Assembly: GCA_035551615.1 (NCBI GenBank) | Contig: DASZNC010000035.1 | Location: 1-20,965 of the forward strand | Reading direction: 5' to 3' | DNA from: JAKCDU01 sp035551615 | GTDB lineage: Bacteria > Actinomycetota > Acidimicrobiia > Acidimicrobiales > Palsa-688 | DNA length: 20,965 bases | Part shown: in pieces, positions 7,279-14,275 of the stretch | How the letters are laid out: each line of letters opens with the position of its first letter | Position numbering within the stretch: the first letter of the stretch is position 1 | Program-made: the position numbers and the translations under genes | The notes under the pieces: generated by a model | What the model saw: only the letters and a program-made list of their open reading frames with translations | What the model was told of the DNA's origin: nothing | The model's database searches: none

Positions 7279-8514
7279 TCAGTCGACCAGCGCCTGGTAG
7301 ACCAGCTGCCGCAGTTGGCTGCGGATCGGGTACGTGCTCGACGGCAGCAGCTGCGTAAAAAACAACACCGTTATATTTTCTTTCGGGGCCACACAGAAGA
7401 ACGTGCTGAACGCACCGCCCCATCCGTACTCGCCCGGGCTGGTCATGACCTTGCCGGCGGCCGGATCGGTGACGACCGACAGCCCCAGGCCGAATCCGAC
7501 GCCGTCGAAGGTGGTCTCGGCGAACAGCGGCCGCCCGAACTGCTCGAGGTCGGCGCCGCCGGGCAGGTGGTTCCGGCTCATGTAGTCGACAGTTCGAGGT
7601 GAAAGGAGGCGGACTCCGTCCAGTTCACCGCCCCGCCGCATCATCTCGCCGAACCGCAGATAGTCGGCGGCTGTGCCGATCAGGCCGCCGCCGCCCAACA
7701 GGGCCACCGGCCGGCTGAGGGCGGCCGACCCGTCGATGGCCAGGCAGGCCTGGCCCGACCCGGCCGGGTTGGCCATGTAGGCGCCGGCCAGCCGACCGGC
7801 CTTCTGTTCGGGGACCCAGAAGCCGGTGTCGTTCATGCCGAGCGGGCCCAGGATGCGCTCGTGGAAGAACTCCTCGAGGGTCCGACCGGACACGACCTCG
7901 ACCACCCGGCCCAGCACGTCGGTGGCCACCGAGTAGTTCCACTCACTGCCCGGTTCGAAGACGAGGGGCTGGGCCGCCCACAGATCGCAGCAGGCGGCCA
8001 GGTCGGCACCGGGCGGGTTGCCCCACTCGAATCCGGCGGCCCGGTACATGGCGTCCACCGGATGGGCGTAGTGGAACCCGTAGGTGAGGCCGGCGGTGTG
8101 GGTCAACAGATGCCACACCCGTATCGGCTCGGTCGCCGGCCGCGTGTCGGGGCGCAACGAGCTGCCGGCCGTGTAGACCCGCATGTCGGCGAAGGCCGGA
8201 ATCCACTTCGAGATGGGATCCTTCAGCTCGAAGGCCCCCTCCTCGTACAGCATCATGGCGGCGACCGACGTGATCGGCTTGGTCATCGACGCCATCCGCC
8301 ACAAGGTGTCCTCGGCGACCGGCCGCCCGGCTTCGCGGTCGCTCATGCCGTAGCGAGCCAGGTGGGCCACATGACCGTGACGGGCCACGACGATCATCCA
8401 CCCGGGCAGGCGCCCGTCGTCGACGTACGGCTGGAAGTGGGTTTCCAGCCGCTTCAGCCGGCCGGCGTCGAAGCCGAGCTCGGCGGGGTCCTTGTCGATC
8501 TTCAGATCCACCAT
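7279..8514 (-). CDS. Serine hydrolase, class C beta-lactamase / esterase fold (PF00144)
   Basis: The 411-residue protein carries the catalytic SxxK tetrad as SMTK (S76, K79) within LWRMASMTKPITS. The second-motif Tyr is in WNYSVATD (Y194). The third motif is replaced by YGWGGAF (363-369), as in EstB-like esterases and D-aminopeptidase-like relatives rather than true beta-lactamases, which have KTG. No signal peptide is visible, so it is probably cytoplasmic. Likely substrates are esters or D-amino-acid peptides, not identifiable here. ATG 8514 was chosen because the family homology begins at MVDLKIDKDPAELGF; the open frame extends to 9243 but that part is shadow of the opposite regulator. Only 57 bases separate its start from the divergent response regulator gene, which may control it. 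Confidence 0.9.
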   Translation of the reverse strand: MVDLKIDKDPAELGFDAGRLKRLETHFQPYVDDGRLPGWMIVVARHGHVAHLARYGMSDREAGRPVAEDTLWRMASMTKPITSVAAMMLYEEGAFELKDPISKWIPAFADMRVYTAGSSLRPDTRPATEPIRVWHLLTHTAGLTYGFHYAHPVDAMYRAAGFEWGNPPGADLAACCDLWAAQPLVFEPGSEWNYSVATDVLGRVVEVVSGRTLEEFFHERILGPLGMNDTGFWVPEQKAGRLAGAYMANPAGSGQACLAIDGSAALSRPVALLGGGGLIGTAADYLRFGEMMRRGGELDGVRLLSPRTVDYMSRNHLPGGADLEQFGRPLFAETTFDGVGFGLGLSVVTDPAAGKVMTSPGEYGWGGAFSTFFCVAPKENITVLFFTQLLPSSTYPIRSQLRQLVYQALVD

Positions 8515-8571
8515 GGGTCTGAACCTTAAGCCGCCATCCTCTGAGCCGCTTCGTTGGGCAGACTGTGACCG

Positions 8572-9252
8572 ATGCGGATACTGGTGGTGGAGGACGAGAC
8601 GGCCATGGCCCGGTCCCTGGCCCGGGGTCTGCAGGCCGAGGGCTACACCGTCGACGTGGCCGGCGACGGCGAGGAGGGCCTGGCCCGAGCCCGGGCCGAG
8701 GAGTTCGACGCCGTCATCCTGGACCTGATGCTGCCCAAGCTGAACGGCACCGACGTGGTCGCCGAGCTGCGGGCTGTCGGCGCCCGAGTGCCGGTGCTGA
8801 TGCTGACGGCCAAGCAGGGGGAGTTCGACCAGACCGAGGCCCTCGATTCCGGGGCCGACGACTTCCTCTCGAAGCCGTTCTCCTACCCGGTCCTGCTGGC
8901 CCGGTTGCGGGCCCTGATCCGCCGGGGTGGGGCGGCCCAAGGTGCTGTGCTCGAATACGGCGACCTGCGCCTCGACACGGCCAACCACCGGGTGTGGCGG
9001 GCGACCGACGAGATCTCCCTCACCCGCCGGGAACTGGCTCTGCTCACCTACCTGTTCCATCGCCCCGAGCAGGCCGTGTCCAAGGCCGAACTGCTCGATC
9101 ACGTGTGGGACCCGGCGGCCGAACGGGACCCCAACGTGGTCGAGGTCTACGTCGGGTACCTGCGCCGCAAGCTGGACCAGCCGGGCCGGCCGTCGCACGT
9201 CGAAACCGTCCGCAGCCTCGGCTACCGGTTGGCCCTGGTCCAACCGGAATAG
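8572..9252 (+). CDS. OmpR/PhoB-family response regulator
   Basis: The 226-residue protein has an N-terminal receiver domain with acidic pocket E7-D8, phospho-acceptor D51 (AVILDLMLPKLNG), T79 and K101 (SKPF). A C-terminal winged-helix DNA-binding domain covers about 125-222 and ends with VRSLGYRL. It should be phosphorylated by the histidine kinase encoded 8 bases downstream and then bind DNA as a dimer. ATG 8572 gives the exact family start (MRILVVEDE). The leader to the divergent hydrolase gene is short and shows no Shine-Dalgarno, so the mRNA may have little or no leader. The likeliest local target is the serine hydrolase promoter, by position only. Confidence 0.96.
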   Translation: MRILVVEDETAMARSLARGLQAEGYTVDVAGDGEEGLARARAEEFDAVILDLMLPKLNGTDVVAELRAVGARVPVLMLTAKQGEFDQTEALDSGADDFLSKPFSYPVLLARLRALIRRGGAAQGAVLEYGDLRLDTANHRVWRATDEISLTRRELALLTYLFHRPEQAVSKAELLDHVWDPAAERDPNVVEVYVGYLRRKLDQPGRPSHVETVRSLGYRLALVQPE

Positions 9253-9260
9253 GCGCAGTC

Positions 9261-10658
9261 GTGCGAGCCCTCTCCCGCCGGCTGCTGGCCAGCGTCCGGG
9301 TGCGGGTCACCGCCACCGCCCTCCTCGCCGTCGGCTGTGCGCTCGGCGTCGCCGCCTTCGTCATCAACGCCGACCTGCAGCACAACCGCAACCGGGTGCT
9401 GACGGAGACGGCGCAGCAGGACACCCGGGAGGTGCTGGCGTTCAACCCCACCCTGAGTGCGCCGCTGATCCTGCCGCCCGACGCCACCGTCGACTCCGGC
9501 CTGGTGCAGGTGATCGAGGGCAACAAGGTGGTGGCGGCCAGCCGGGTCCTGCGCCGCGAGGGGCCGCTCTGGGATCCGGGCGACCCGTCCGTCTTCCCCC
9601 TCACCGGTCCGCTGGCCGGCTCGTCGAAGGACGTGGAGGTCGTGTCCGTGCCGGTCACCGCCGGATCGGTCAAGGCCTCCGTCGTCGTCGTACTGTCAAT
9701 GGAGCAGTACGACCACACCGTGGCCACGGTGCGGCGGCTGCTCGAACTGGGCACGCCCATGTTGCTGGTCGTCGTCGGCTTCATCTGCTGGCTCATCGTC
9801 GGCCGGGCCCTGCGGCCCATCGAGCGGATGCGTCGCGAGGTCGACGACGTGGCGACGGTGCGGGCCTCCGCCCACCACCGGGTGGCCGAACCGGGCCATG
9901 ACGACGAGGTCGGCCGCCTGGCCCGCACGTTGAACTCGATGCTCGACCGCATGGAGGAGTCGGCTGCCCGGGAGCGGCGCTTCGTCGCCGACGCGTCGCA
10001 TGAGCTGCGGTCACCGATTGCCAACATCCGCACCGAGCTGGAGGTCGCCCTGCTCCACCCGGGTGTAACCGACTGGCAGCAGGTGGCCGGTGAGGTCTAC
10101 GACCAGAACGTCCGCATGGAGCGGCTCGTCGCCGGCCTGCTCCTGCTGGCCCGGTCCGACGAGGGCAGCCTGATCGAAGCGACCGAACCGACCGATCTGA
10201 GCGAGGTGGCGGTCCAGGTCATCGACGACCTGGCCCCCGGCGGGGTCCCGGTCGTCCTCCACTCCCGGCCGGTCCGGGTCCGGGTGCCGGAGGTCTACGC
10301 CGAGCGGATGGTGACCAACCTGGTGGACAACGCCCGCCGCTTCGCCGCCACGGCCGTGCACGTCACGGTGTCCCTCTCGGTCGAACCGGCCGGCACCTTC
10401 GCCGTGGTCACAGTGGCCGACGACGGTCCGGGCGTCCCGGTGGCCGACCGCCAACGCATCTTCGAGCGGTTCGTCCGGCTGGACGAGGCCCGCAACCGGG
10501 GCGAAGGCGGCTTCGGTCTGGGGTTGGCCATCGTCTCCGACCTGAGCCGGTTCTACGGCGGGACAATCGAGGTCGGGGCCGGGGGCCCCGGCGCCGAGTT
10601 CATCCTGCGACTGCCGGCTGCCCCGACCCACTTCCCGCAGCCGGTCACTGTCTTGTAA
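9261..10658 (+). CDS. Membrane sensor histidine kinase
   Basis: The 465-residue kinase has membrane helix 1 at about 13-35, an extracytoplasmic sensor of about 130 residues, membrane helix 2 at about 166-186, and HAMP at 180-232. The dimerisation domain carries phospho-His H247 (ADASHELRSP). The ATPase domain has an N box (NLVDNARR, N357), G1 (DDGPG 387-391), F box (FERF 401-404) and G2 (GGFGLGLA 417-424). All catalytic boxes are intact. GTG at 9261, 8 bases after the regulator stop, fits an operon pair. The frame is open further upstream, but that part is a shadow of the regulator. The sensor domain is unlike any I can name, so the signal is unknown. Confidence 0.95.
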   Translation: MRALSRRLLASVRVRVTATALLAVGCALGVAAFVINADLQHNRNRVLTETAQQDTREVLAFNPTLSAPLILPPDATVDSGLVQVIEGNKVVAASRVLRREGPLWDPGDPSVFPLTGPLAGSSKDVEVVSVPVTAGSVKASVVVVLSMEQYDHTVATVRRLLELGTPMLLVVVGFICWLIVGRALRPIERMRREVDDVATVRASAHHRVAEPGHDDEVGRLARTLNSMLDRMEESAARERRFVADASHELRSPIANIRTELEVALLHPGVTDWQQVAGEVYDQNVRMERLVAGLLLLARSDEGSLIEATEPTDLSEVAVQVIDDLAPGGVPVVLHSRPVRVRVPEVYAERMVTNLVDNARRFAATAVHVTVSLSVEPAGTFAVVTVADDGPGVPVADRQRIFERFVRLDEARNRGEGGFGLGLAIVSDLSRFYGGTIEVGAGGPGAEFILRLPAAPTHFPQPVTVL

Positions 10659-10659
10659 C

Positions 10660-10681
10660 TGTGCGGGTATAGATACGCACA
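10660..10681. promoter_or_regulatory. Inverted repeat over a TATAGAT -10-like box upstream of the sigma gene
   Basis: TGTGCG (10660-10665) and CGCACA (10676-10681) are perfect 6-bp inverted arms 10 bases apart. They enclose a second small palindrome, GTAT-AG-ATAC (10667-10676), that contains TATAGAT. The geometry suits an operator overlapping a -10 element, with transcription beginning near 10681. No good -35 is visible. The repeat begins 2 bases after the kinase stop codon. Confidence 0.4.
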
Positions 10682-10747
10682 ATGGAGTGCCGACACCTGA
10701 CGATGACGGCAGCAGGGCTGCCGGTGCTCTTCTGGTGGGCGCGGTAG
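10682..10747 (+). CDS. Possible 21-codon leader ORF before the sigma gene
   Basis: ATG 10682 opens a 21-codon frame ending in TAG at 10745-10747. It begins MECRHLTM and ends PVLFWWAR. The ATG lies 8 bases after TATAGA, so it could be translated from a leaderless mRNA. Its stop codon overlaps the AGGAG Shine-Dalgarno (10746-10750) of the sigma gene, an arrangement that would couple the two. It contains the 10707-10723 hairpin. The frame is short and could exist by chance; I treat it as a hypothesis. Confidence 0.25.
   Translation: MECRHLTMTAAGLPVLFWWAR
10707..10723 (+). terminator. Hairpin downstream of the kinase gene (terminator or attenuator)
   Basis: CGGCAGC and GCTGCCG form a perfect 7-bp stem with an AGG loop. 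A mixed pyrimidine stretch (GTGCTCTTCT) follows, without a clean T tract. It may end the regulator/kinase operon or attenuate transcription into the sigma gene 35 bases downstream. Confidence 0.42.
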
Positions 10748-10757
10748 GAGCTTCATT

Positions 10758-10994
10758 TTGACGGCCAGAGTGCCCGAGGGGCAGGACCGGGTGACGGTGC
10801 TCGAGCCGGCTGTCCGGCGCGTGGTGTCCGCCCGCACGCTGGATCCGGCCGATGTCGATGACCTGGTGCAGGAGACCCTCGAGAAGGTCTTGCGGGCAGA
10901 GAGGCGGTTGACCGCCGACGCACTTCTGCCGTTCGCAGTCGTCACCGCCCGCAACGTGGCCATTTCCAAGATGCGTCGTGACGAGCGGACTCGT
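10758..10994 (+). CDS. ECF sigma factor, N-terminal part (region 2), frame-broken
   Basis: This frame encodes sigma region 2 of an ECF (sigma-70 family) factor: about residues 12-77, with DPADVDDLVQETLEKVL in the core-binding part and ARNVAISKMRRDER in the -10-recognition part. TTG 10758 is supported by AGGAG 7 bases upstream. After about residue 79 the frame loses family resemblance and runs on as Ala/Pro/Gly/Arg-rich sequence to a stop at 11721-11723. Sigma region 4 continues instead in the frame of the next entry, shifted by +1. The two together match a single ECF protein with a C-terminal anti-sigma-like extension. The end given here is where similarity stops, not a stop codon. It is either a genuine frameshift (pseudogene), a sequencing indel, or a split gene. 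Confidence 0.7.
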
Positions 10995-11955
10995 CCTGCC
11001 GCGGCTATTCGAGCAGCGGGAGCCGGTCCGCCCCCTCGACGTGGTACTCGAGACAGAGTCAAGCGAGGCTCTGCGTTCGGCTCTGGCCGTCATGTCACCG
11101 GCGGAAAGAGAATTGCTGACCAGAGCCGAACCGGATTGGAGCGGCCCGGCCGGTCGTGGCCCCCGTTCCGGGGCCGAGCGGGTCCGGGCGACCAGGGCCC
11201 GGGCCAAGCTGCGGGTGGAGTTCCTGCTGGCGCTCAGGCGGGTGGAGCTCCCGTCGAGCCAGTGCCGGCCTGTGTTGATTTCGATCTCTGCCGGGGACAA
11301 GCGCCGTCAGCAGGCACTGGACGTAGCCAGGCATCTGATGGGATGTGGGGTCTGTGCCTCGCTCAGCGCACCCCTGAGCCGTCGCAGCCTTCCCATGGCC
11401 GGATTGACCGTCCCGGTCGTCGCAGCTCGATGGCTCTCGAGCAAGGCCCGATCCCACCCCGGCCCTGCCACTGCAGTCGGCGCGGTATCAGCGTCAGCCG
11501 CCGCCATCGGCGTGGCACTGGCCCTGCACTCCCCGGCCCAGGCGCCGGCGCGGCCACCCACCTCTGCGTCGATCGCGGCGCCATCCGATCCCCCGCCGCA
11601 ACCGTTGGTCGCCGGTCTGATCGCCGAGGGCCACGAGCTGCCCGCGTCGCCCGCTCTGACCCGCTTCTCGGGAGCGACGGTGACCGCCACCGGGGTGAGG
11701 GTTCAGTCCGTGGTGACCCATGACGGCTTCTGGGCCGGCGCCGGGACGGGTGACCGGGTGTGGGTGGAGATGGTGGGACCATTACGGTCCATCCAGGTCA
11801 CGAGCGGTGAACACCTGGACTTCACCGGCACAGTGGTACTGAACGGATCGAACTACGCGGCGTCGCTCGGGATGCCCGCTCGCGCCGGCGCCGGCCTGCT
11901 CGGAGCCGAGGGTGCCCACGTGGAGGCGGATACTGCCTCTATTTCACCCGCTTGA
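10978..11955 (+). CDS. ECF sigma region 4 fused to zinc-finger, membrane helix and exported domain (C-terminal part of the broken gene)
   Basis: In this frame a degenerate sigma region 4 is visible (EALRSALAVMSPAERELL, then ERVRATRARAKLRVEFL; residues 30-84 from GTG 10978). A linker with CRPVLISISAGDKRRQ follows. The anti-sigma-like zinc-finger is HLMGCGVC (H119, C123, C126). One membrane helix lies at about 164-184, then a Pro-rich spacer. The exported domain (about 205-315, containing GFWAGAGTGDRVWVEM and LDFTGTVV) looks OB-fold-like. Actinobacterial ECF factors with such C-terminal extensions are known (for example ECF52), so the sigma factor may be self-restrained at the membrane. GTG 10978 has no good ribosome-binding site, which argues for one interrupted gene rather than an independent start. 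Confidence 0.75.
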   Translation: MTSGLVLPRLFEQREPVRPLDVVLETESSEALRSALAVMSPAERELLTRAEPDWSGPAGRGPRSGAERVRATRARAKLRVEFLLALRRVELPSSQCRPVLISISAGDKRRQQALDVARHLMGCGVCASLSAPLSRRSLPMAGLTVPVVAARWLSSKARSHPGPATAVGAVSASAAAIGVALALHSPAQAPARPPTSASIAAPSDPPPQPLVAGLIAEGHELPASPALTRFSGATVTATGVRVQSVVTHDGFWAGAGTGDRVWVEMVGPLRSIQVTSGEHLDFTGTVVLNGSNYAASLGMPARAGAGLLGAEGAHVEADTASISPA

Positions 11956-11989
11956 CGACGGGGTTCACCCGATGCAGCACGTAACGATG

Positions 11990-12045
11990 GTCGCTCCCGG
12001 GCGTTTCAGAGGTGTGTCTTCTTACCCCTGGTGTCCGGGAGCGAC
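11990..12045 (+). promoter_or_regulatory. 11-bp inverted repeat that would mask the MerR-DICT start region
   Basis: GTCGCTCCCGG (11990-12000) and CCGGGAGCGAC (12035-12045) are perfectly complementary over 11 bp, separated by 34 bases. The right arm contains GGGAG, the only Shine-Dalgarno-like sequence near the MerR gene, 4 bases before TTG 12046. The loop contains GTG 12031. In RNA the stem would hide the ribosome-binding site; in DNA it could be an operator. No other feature explains it. Confidence 0.5.
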
Positions 12046-12858
12046 TTGCTGACGATAGGAGAGGTGTCGCGTCGAACGGGAGTGCCCGAGTCGACCATCC
12101 GGGCCTGGGAGAAGAAGTACGGGATCCCACGGCCGGTCCGACTGACCGGGGGCCACCGCCGGTACCTCGCCGCTGATTGCGCAGTAGTAACCGAGCTGGC
12201 TGCTGCTCGGGCCCGCGGTACGAGCCTCGCCCGCGCCATCGAAGGGGTGAAGCGAGGCGGCGCGGCCGCCGGGACGTCCCTGTTCGAGAGCGTCCGCCTG
12301 CAGGCGCCGAGTCTGCCCACACTGCGGTTGTCGTCGCGGGCCGTCCTGGCCATCAGCCGAGCCATCGAGGATGAGCAACTCGAGGCCGCTAGGCCGTCGA
12401 TACTCGTGGGCGCCTTCCAGCGCGCCCTGTTCTACGAGCGCCAGAAACGGCGATGGCACCGTCTGGCCGCCACTTCGCTTCTCACGCTCGTCCTGGCCGA
12501 CTTCGCCTCCCCTCGTACGGAAGCGGGAGAACCGTTCTTGATCCCGATCGCATCCAACTGCCGCCTGTCGAGGGAGTGGGCAGTGGTCTGTCACGGACCC
12601 ACGCTCAGCGCATCCGTGGTGGCGCAGGAGGTGACCGACCCCGGAACGCCTGAGCGGTTCCGGCGCTTCGAGACGATCTGGAGTGTCGACCATGATTTGA
12701 CCGCCGAGGTGACAGCTGTCGCCCACAGATTGGCGGAGCCCCACCTGTCATCCTGCGGTACGTCCATGCCGATGCTGGGCCTACCCGTACGGCGGGTATC
12801 GGACGTGCGGTCGGCACGAGTCATGGGCCGCATCGTCACTGCGCTGGATCGCCGATGA
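12031..12858 (+). CDS. MerR-family transcriptional regulator with DICT sensory domain
   Basis: The N-terminal MerR winged helix-turn-helix is clear: LTIGEVSRRTGVPESTIRAW, then EKKYGIP.PVR.TGGHRRY (residues 7-45). Residues from about 100 to 260 fit the DICT domain: LAISRAIEDEQ, VGAFQRALFYE, LVLADFASPR, LSREWAVVCHGP and FRRFETIW. DICT is an uncharacterised sensory domain named for its occurrence with diguanylate cyclases and two-component systems. The protein should bind a dyad operator as a dimer and respond to a stress or ligand. GTG 12031 is used; TTG 12046 (family-like start LLTIGEV, with GGGAG upstream) is a strong alternative. The gene heads a same-strand run of stress-type genes and may control them. 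Confidence 0.9.
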   Translation: MSGSDLLTIGEVSRRTGVPESTIRAWEKKYGIPRPVRLTGGHRRYLAADCAVVTELAAARARGTSLARAIEGVKRGGAAAGTSLFESVRLQAPSLPTLRLSSRAVLAISRAIEDEQLEAARPSILVGAFQRALFYERQKRRWHRLAATSLLTLVLADFASPRTEAGEPFLIPIASNCRLSREWAVVCHGPTLSASVVAQEVTDPGTPERFRRFETIWSVDHDLTAEVTAVAHRLAEPHLSSCGTSMPMLGLPVRRVSDVRSARVMGRIVTALDRR

Positions 12859-12889
12859 GGGGCGCGGCCGACACCTGGAGCCAGCCGTG

Positions 12890-12917
12890 CTGCAGATTCG
12901 GAGAAGCAACTCTGCAG
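12890..12917. promoter_or_regulatory. CTGCAGA-N14-TCTGCAG dyad, candidate MerR operator
   Basis: CTGCAGA (12890-12896) and TCTGCAG (12911-12917) are perfect 7-bp inverted arms spaced by 14 bases, in the 178-base gap between the MerR-DICT and PRC-barrel genes. The size of 28 bp suits a dimeric regulator. The gap also holds a good Shine-Dalgarno just before ATG 13037; I see no convincing -35/-10 pair in it. Confidence 0.4.
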
Positions 12918-13036
12918 GTCCCAGCCCTCCATGTGTGCGCCCGGGTACGACACGGGGAACAGCGACGGGCCAGTGCCGAGCAGCGTGCTCGTCCGGGTGT
13001 GACTGCCCGAACCTGGCCAACGAGAGAGGAAAGAAC

Positions 13037-13771
13037 ATGACGGCGGATAGCACGACCTACGAACAGTGGCGCGGACTCGAGGTGGTCGATTCACAAGGCA
13101 CCAAGATCGGGAAGGTCGAGGAGATATACCTGGACGAGCAGAGCGGCCAGCCTGAGTGGCTCTCGGTGAAGACGGGCATGTTCGGCTCCAAGCACAGCTT
13201 CGTGCCACTCACCGGTGCCAATGACAGCGACGGTCAGGTGCAGGTTCCCTACACGAAGGAACTGGTCACCGGCTCTCCGGCCACAGAGACGGACAAGGAC
13301 GGGTACATGACCCCCGACGAGGAGTCGACCCTGTTCGCGTACTACCGGGAGCAGGGCTACCAGGCGCCGTCGGGGTACGACACGAGCGGCCCCTCCACCG
13401 ACGAAGCGATGACCCGATCCGAAGAGGAACTGCGGGTTGGCACCAGCACGCAAGAAGTGGGCCGCGCCCGCCTGCGCAAGTGGATCGAGACAGAGCACGT
13501 CAGCCGGACCGTTCCCACTCGTCACGAGACTGTTCGGGTGGAGAGCGAGCCGATCACCGAAGCCAACCGGGACCGGGCGCTGGACGGACCGGAGCTGTCA
13601 GAAGAGGAGCACGAAGTCGTGCTCCATGACGAGACGGTTGTGGCCGCCACCGAGGTCGTGCCCAAGGAACGGGTCCGCCTGGTGAAAGAGGAAACCACTT
13701 CGGAGGAGCAGGTAGAGGCCGACCTGCGCAAGGAGCGGATCGCATCCGAAGGTGACGGCGCCGAGCACTGA
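13037..13771 (+). CDS. PRC-barrel and DUF2382 (YsnF/AvaK-type) stress protein
   Basis: The 244-residue protein starts with a PRC-barrel (about 8-77: WRGLEVVDSQGTKIGKVEEIY, then PEWLSVKTGMFG and FVPL). A hydrophilic spacer with DEESTLFAYYREQGY follows, and a C-terminal DUF2382 domain (about 127-238: EELRVGTSTQEVGRARLRKW, HVSRTVPTRHETVRVESEPI, VVAATEVVPKERVRLVKE). This architecture is common in general-stress proteins of actinobacteria and Bacillus YsnF relatives; the molecular role is unknown. There is no signal peptide. ATG 13037 is chosen for its GAGAGGA Shine-Dalgarno. An upstream in-frame extension to 12887 lacks domain similarity. It lies 12 bases before the second DUF2382 gene. Confidence 0.92.
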   Translation: MTADSTTYEQWRGLEVVDSQGTKIGKVEEIYLDEQSGQPEWLSVKTGMFGSKHSFVPLTGANDSDGQVQVPYTKELVTGSPATETDKDGYMTPDEESTLFAYYREQGYQAPSGYDTSGPSTDEAMTRSEEELRVGTSTQEVGRARLRKWIETEHVSRTVPTRHETVRVESEPITEANRDRALDGPELSEEEHEVVLHDETVVAATEVVPKERVRLVKEETTSEEQVEADLRKERIASEGDGAEH

Positions 13772-13782
13772 CCGGGAGCGGA

Positions 13783-14238
13783 GTGCCCCCGATGCGCCAG
13801 AGCCACGATCAGGTCACCCCCGCCCCGCATTCCGGGCCCGGGCCTTCTGATCAGGTTGTGGCCCGTGAAGATCAACTGCTCACTGGCACAAAGACGGTCG
13901 AGGCGGGGTCGGTTCGGCTGCGGAAGGACATCGAGTACCAGCAGGTCTACCGGACCGTGCCCGCTGACACCGAACTTGCCGATATCGAGCGGAGAGAAGC
14001 CGAAGAAGGCGACAGCGGCGAGGTCGTCTCGCTCCCCGACGGGTCGGTTTCGATCCCCTTGTTCGAGGAGCGGCTGGTGGTCGAAAAGCGGCTGTTCGTC
14101 AAGGAGCGCATCATCGTCCGCAAGCAGGTCTCAGTCGTCGAGCACGTGATCTCCGCCGAACTCGGCCGGGAGCACCTGACCGTGGAGGCCGATCCCGCCG
14201 TCGCCGACCGGGTGGTCGACGCCCGGCCCGAACCCTGA
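13783..14238 (+). CDS. Second DUF2382 domain protein
   Basis: This 151-residue protein is almost wholly a DUF2382 domain (about 32-140: LLTGTKTVEAGSVRLRKDI, YRTVPADTELADIERRE, VSIPLFEERLVVEKRL, VKERIIVRKQVS). It lacks the PRC-barrel. The very regular charged beta-strand pattern parallels the C-terminal half of the preceding gene product, and the two may assemble together. GTG 13783 has GGGAG four bases before it; ATG 13792 is the alternative start and loses only three residues. It is 12 bases after the previous stop, so the pair should be one operon. Function beyond a stress link is unknown. Confidence 0.88.
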   Translation: MPPMRQSHDQVTPAPHSGPGPSDQVVAREDQLLTGTKTVEAGSVRLRKDIEYQQVYRTVPADTELADIERREAEEGDSGEVVSLPDGSVSIPLFEERLVVEKRLFVKERIIVRKQVSVVEHVISAELGREHLTVEADPAVADRVVDARPEP

Positions 14239-14275
14239 CCCGAAACATCAAGCCCGTCCCGTAAGGAAGGTTCCC

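Noticed and set aside
8515..9243. N-terminal extension of the serine hydrolase frame
   Set aside because: Antisense shadow of the response regulator; the family start is ATG 8514.
8565..9260. Upstream extension of the kinase frame
   Set aside because: Shadow of the response regulator in another frame; kinase similarity and the first membrane helix begin after GTG 9261.
10970..11010. Programmed frameshift in the sigma gene
   Set aside because: No slippery heptamer or in-frame stop adjacent to the junction; a simple indel is a better explanation on this evidence.
12943..12993. Stress-sigma promoter (GGGTAC) or ECF promoter (GGAAC) before the PRC-barrel gene
   Set aside because: GGGTAC has no GTTT-type -35 upstream, and GGAAC at 12956 is 29 bases from the nearest CGTC, outside usual spacing.
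12887..13036. Upstream extension of the PRC-barrel frame
   Set aside because: Low-similarity Arg/Cys-rich sequence; ATG 13037 has the Shine-Dalgarno and the domain begins there.
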